24,056 nucleotides of DNA. Source: RGIG5952 sp045603485 (GTDB lineage: Bacteria; Verrucomicrobiota; Kiritimatiellia; RFP12; JAAYLN01). Below the pieces are notes generated by a model. It did not search any database. It was given only the letters and a program-made list of their open reading frames with translations, and was not told the DNA's origin. Position numbers and translations under genes: made by a program. The DNA lies in NCBI GenBank assembly GCA_045603485.1, contig JAZUMF010000106.1, positions 1 to 24,056 of the forward strand. The letters are read 5' to 3'. Below, piece after piece: positions 22,299 to 24,056 of this stretch (the first letter of the stretch is position 1; each line of letters begins with the position of its first letter).

Positions 22299-23357
22299 TT
22301 AAGGGAATTGAGGCGGTCTAATCAAGCCGCAGGTTTCGGGAAGCCCGAACATGACATTCATATTCTGGAGCGCAGAGCCCGCCTGCCCCTTGACAAGATT
22401 GTCGATGTGGGAGACGATGCGCAAACGCCTGCAGCGTTTATCAACACTCACGACGAGGTTGCAGAAGTTTGTTCCGCGAACCTGTTGAGTACCGACTGCG
22501 GCATTGCTTGGGTATATACGAACAAATGGACTGTCCTTGAAGAACTCTTTATAGATTGCGATGACATCTTCTTCAGAGACATCCCGCGTAAGCGTTCCGT
22601 AAAGGGTTGAAAGAATTCCGCGGCAGACAGGTACGACATGAGCCGTAAAGGTAATACGGCAATCGGCATTTGCCTGAAGCCCAAGCTCGCGCTCGATTTC
22701 GCAAACATGCTGATGACCTGAAAGACGATATGCGTTTACATTCTCATAGCGGTGCGGGAAGTGATGTGCTGCGGCAAGCTTTTTGCCTGCGCCAGAGACT
22801 CCCGTTTTGCAATCGCAGATAAGACCGATCGGGTCAACGATACCTGCGTGAACGGCAGGGGAGAGACCGAGAATGCAGCTGCAGGCAAAGCAGCCTGGGT
22901 TGCCGACGAGAGATGTCTTTGCGATTTCCTCGCGATGGAGCTCAACCAGACCATATGCGTTTTGCCCCAACAGCTCAGGGTCTGCATGCGTCGGCTCCTT
23001 GCCAAGACGCGTTGCATAGTCGGCATAAGCCTCGGGAGTTGTAAAACGGAAGTCGCCGCTGTAGTCGATGACCTTAACGCCCTTTGCAAGATAGTCTCGG
23101 GCCATACTCATGCCGACGCGGTCGGGAGTAGAAAGGAATACAACATCACAATCGACATTGGCTCTAGGATCGTCGGCTTCAAGAATCGGAAGCGAACAGA
23201 AGCCGGCAAGATGAGGATAGAGCTCATCAATGCGTTTGCCGGCATCCTCTCTGGCGATAAGTGCGACGATTTCGGCATTCGGATGCTGAAGAAGAAGTTC
23301 AATAATGCCCAGACCACCGTAGCCTGTGGCTCCTACAATTTTGGCGCGTATTTTCAT
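22299..23357 (-). CDS. argC: N-acetyl-gamma-glutamyl-phosphate reductase
   Basis: The 352-aa product is ArgC, which reduces N-acetylglutamyl phosphate to the semialdehyde with NADPH in arginine synthesis. The NADP-binding motif GATGYGG is at residues 9-15. The catalytic Cys156 sits in LVGNPGCFACS, and HFPHRYENVNAYRLSGHQH contains the conserved histidine region. Length is typical of the long (type 1) form. It leads the minus-strand run argC-holA-cmk-lpxK-sigma. The ATG lies 8 nt after an extended -10 box with no Shine-Dalgarno, suggesting a near-leaderless message. No other arg gene is in the window. Confidence 0.96.
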   Translation of the reverse strand: MKIRAKIVGATGYGGLGIIELLLQHPNAEIVALIAREDAGKRIDELYPHLAGFCSLPILEADDPRANVDCDVVFLSTPDRVGMSMARDYLAKGVKVIDYSGDFRFTTPEAYADYATRLGKEPTHADPELLGQNAYGLVELHREEIAKTSLVGNPGCFACSCILGLSPAVHAGIVDPIGLICDCKTGVSGAGKKLAAAHHFPHRYENVNAYRLSGHQHVCEIERELGLQANADCRITFTAHVVPVCRGILSTLYGTLTRDVSEEDVIAIYKEFFKDSPFVRIYPSNAAVGTQQVRGTNFCNLVVSVDKRCRRLRIVSHIDNLVKGQAGSALQNMNVMFGLPETCGLIRPPQFP

Positions 23358-23365
23358 ATCTTTAA

Positions 23366-23374
23366 ATTATAGCA
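23366..23374 (-). promoter_or_regulatory. extended -10 promoter element of argC
   Basis: On the minus strand TGC-TATAAT (hexamer 23371-23366) is a perfect TGn extended -10, 8 nt before the argC ATG at 23357. The predicted start near 23359 leaves about 2 nt of leader. The -35 region at 17 nt has little match to TTGACA. Confidence 0.65.
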
Positions 23375-23513
23375 TATTTGGAAAGCGTATGGTATAGGAT
23401 GATTGCCATTATTATGCCATCTCAACGCAAAGAGCAACGGCAGTCGAAACTTTTATAAAATTCTAAAAGGAAAGGTGATGGATTGGAACTGAAGAAAAAT
23501 CTGAAAAATAAAG
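23375..23513. other. non-coding region between argC and the rRNA promoters
   Basis: No open frame of note. The right half is A-rich (for example 23454-23513), as expected for an UP-like element in front of the first rRNA promoter. Confidence 0.5.
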
Positions 23514-23542
23514 TTGACACAGGAAAGAAAAAAGAGTAGTCT
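23514..23542 (+). promoter_or_regulatory. rRNA promoter P1 (distal)
   Basis: TTGACA at 23514-23519 is a perfect -35. With 17 nt spacing the -10 would be TAGTCT (23537-23542), only 3/6. It is the weakest of the three tandem promoters. Confidence 0.45.
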
Positions 23543-23624
23543 ATTACCCACTTTTTGCGAACGGGAAGTTGATTTCGGAAGCAGCGATGCTGAAGAAAAA
23601 AATCGAAAAGTTCAAAAAAAGTGG

Positions 23625-23653
23625 TTGACATACTTTTTCGAAAGTAGTAAACT
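23625..23653 (+). promoter_or_regulatory. rRNA promoter P2
   Basis: TTGACA (23625-23630), 17-nt spacer, TAAACT (23648-23653, 4/6). A-tracts directly upstream (23596-23620) resemble an UP element. Confidence 0.75.
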
Positions 23654-23733
23654 TGATACTCGTTTTTGCGAACGGCAGGTTTGATTCGAAGCAGCGATGC
23701 TGAAGAAAAAATCAAAAAGTTCAAAAAAAGTGG

Positions 23734-23762
23734 TTGACATACTTTTTCGAAAGTAGTAGACT
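23734..23762 (+). promoter_or_regulatory. rRNA promoter P3 (proximal)
   Basis: TTGACA (23734-23739), 17-nt spacer, TAGACT (23757-23762, 4/6), again with A-rich sequence upstream. The leader to the 16S start would be about 180 nt. Confidence 0.75.
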
Positions 23763-23816
23763 TAATATCCGTTTTCGCCGAGAAAGCCTGAGAGGCTGAC
23801 TCAAGAGAAAACGACA

Positions 23817-23828
23817 GTTCTTTGAAAC
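23817..23828 (+). promoter_or_regulatory. boxA-like antitermination element
   Basis: GTTCTTTGAAAC resembles the boxA sequence (TGCTCTTTAACA) found in rRNA leaders, which recruits Nus factors. It lies downstream of P3 and about 125 nt before 16S, the expected place. Confidence 0.5.
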
Positions 23829-23864
23829 GAGACGATCATTTTTATTTACAACAGAACGGACATA

Positions 23865-23881
23865 CCTTCCAGTCAGGAAGG
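23865..23881 (+). other. hairpin in the 16S leader
   Basis: CCTTCC pairs with GGAAGG over a 5-nt loop in the precursor leader. It may take part in leader folding or RNase processing; that role is inference. Confidence 0.4.
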
Positions 23882-23951
23882 GATGTGACGGATTAAGCAA
23901 TGTGCCGGGTCAATCGAAAAAGTCAACGAGCAATCGTTGAAGAAATTTCTT

Positions 23952-24056
23952 AATTATGAGAGTTTGATTCTGGCTCAGAACGAACGCTGGCAGCGTGGAT
24001 TAGGCATGCAAGTCGTACGACGAACTTGATGATAGCAATATTATTAAGTTCGGAGT
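23952..24056 (+). rRNA. rrs: 16S ribosomal RNA, 5' end (partial)
   Basis: The 27F site AGAGTTTGATTCTGGCTCAG lies at 23959-23978, which places the mature 5' end near 23952. The next bases, GAACGAACGCTGGCAGCG, then TTAGGCATGCAAGTCG, are standard 16S sequence with a PVC-type variant. The gene runs off the window after about 105 nt. Confidence 0.97.

Larger units (their letters stand above)
23552..23771. repeat. duplicated ~110-bp rRNA promoter unit
   Basis: Two near-identical copies start with TTTTTGCGAACGG at 23552 and 23663. Each contains GCAGCGATGCTGAAG, a run of A-rich sequence, GTGGTTGACATACTTTTTCG and GAAAGTAGTA. The first copy is 111 bp, and the two TTGACA boxes are 109 bp apart. The start of a third, degenerate copy (GTTTTCGCC) appears at 23771. 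The CAGC-GAT-GCTG palindrome in each copy is a possible regulator site. Confidence 0.85.

Overview
The window comes from a Gram-negative bacterium of the Planctomycetes-Verrucomicrobia-Chlamydiae (PVC) superphylum, most likely near Lentisphaerae/Kiritimatiellae. The evidence is the 16S rRNA 5' end at the right edge, which reads TTAGGCATGCAAGTCG after the 27F site where most phyla have TGCCTAACACATGCAAGTCG. An lpxK gene and a complete RND tripartite pump confirm an outer membrane. The placement is inference from about 105 nt of 16S and from gene content. No tRNA, CRISPR array or transposase was seen.

Region 1 (1-3000) is AT-rich accessory DNA. It holds 1.2 kb without a conventional gene: a 183-bp nested palindrome, a 112-bp tandem repeat (3.4 copies) whose units each carry a Shine-Dalgarno and a 15-codon micro-ORF, and a G9 tract just upstream of a promoter. 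Then come a predicted outer-membrane protein and a lipoprotein, followed by an isolated in-frame remnant of a GH36-type alpha-galactosidase.

Region 2 (2945-4116, minus strand) is a three-gene cluster of Flp/TadE-type pilin-like proteins, all with the G|Q-x-M-V-E processing motif. The first gene encodes only 57 aa. It lies behind a perfect TTGACA-17-TATAAT promoter whose predicted start site is the A of the ATG, that is, a leaderless mRNA.

Region 3 (4113-7953, minus strand) is a compact xseB - PflX-like radical SAM - yebC - ruvC operon, with a MATE exporter gene downstream.

Region 4 (8008-15573, plus strand) is a drug-efflux operon: a TetR-family regulator with a perfect palindrome at its own predicted start site, a TolC/OprM-like outer-membrane factor, a periplasmic adaptor, an RND pump with an altered proton-relay triad, a small P-II-like protein and a membrane protein. 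It ends at a terminator that faces a second terminator from the opposite side.

Region 5 (15633-23374, minus strand) is one long colinear run: argC, holA, cmk, lpxK, an ECF-like sigma factor, a helical/beta-domain protein, a DUF4384-like protein and an FAD-dependent oxidoreductase. Housekeeping functions are followed without a visible break by a sigma-factor module of unknown purpose.

Region 6 (23510-24056, plus strand) is the start of an rRNA operon, with tandem promoters carried on a duplicated ~110-bp unit, a boxA-like element and the first ~105 nt of 16S rRNA. Three operon-leading genes in the window (57-aa pilin, xseB, argC) have a -10 box only 6-8 nt from the start codon, which suggests that leaderless or near-leaderless transcription is common here.
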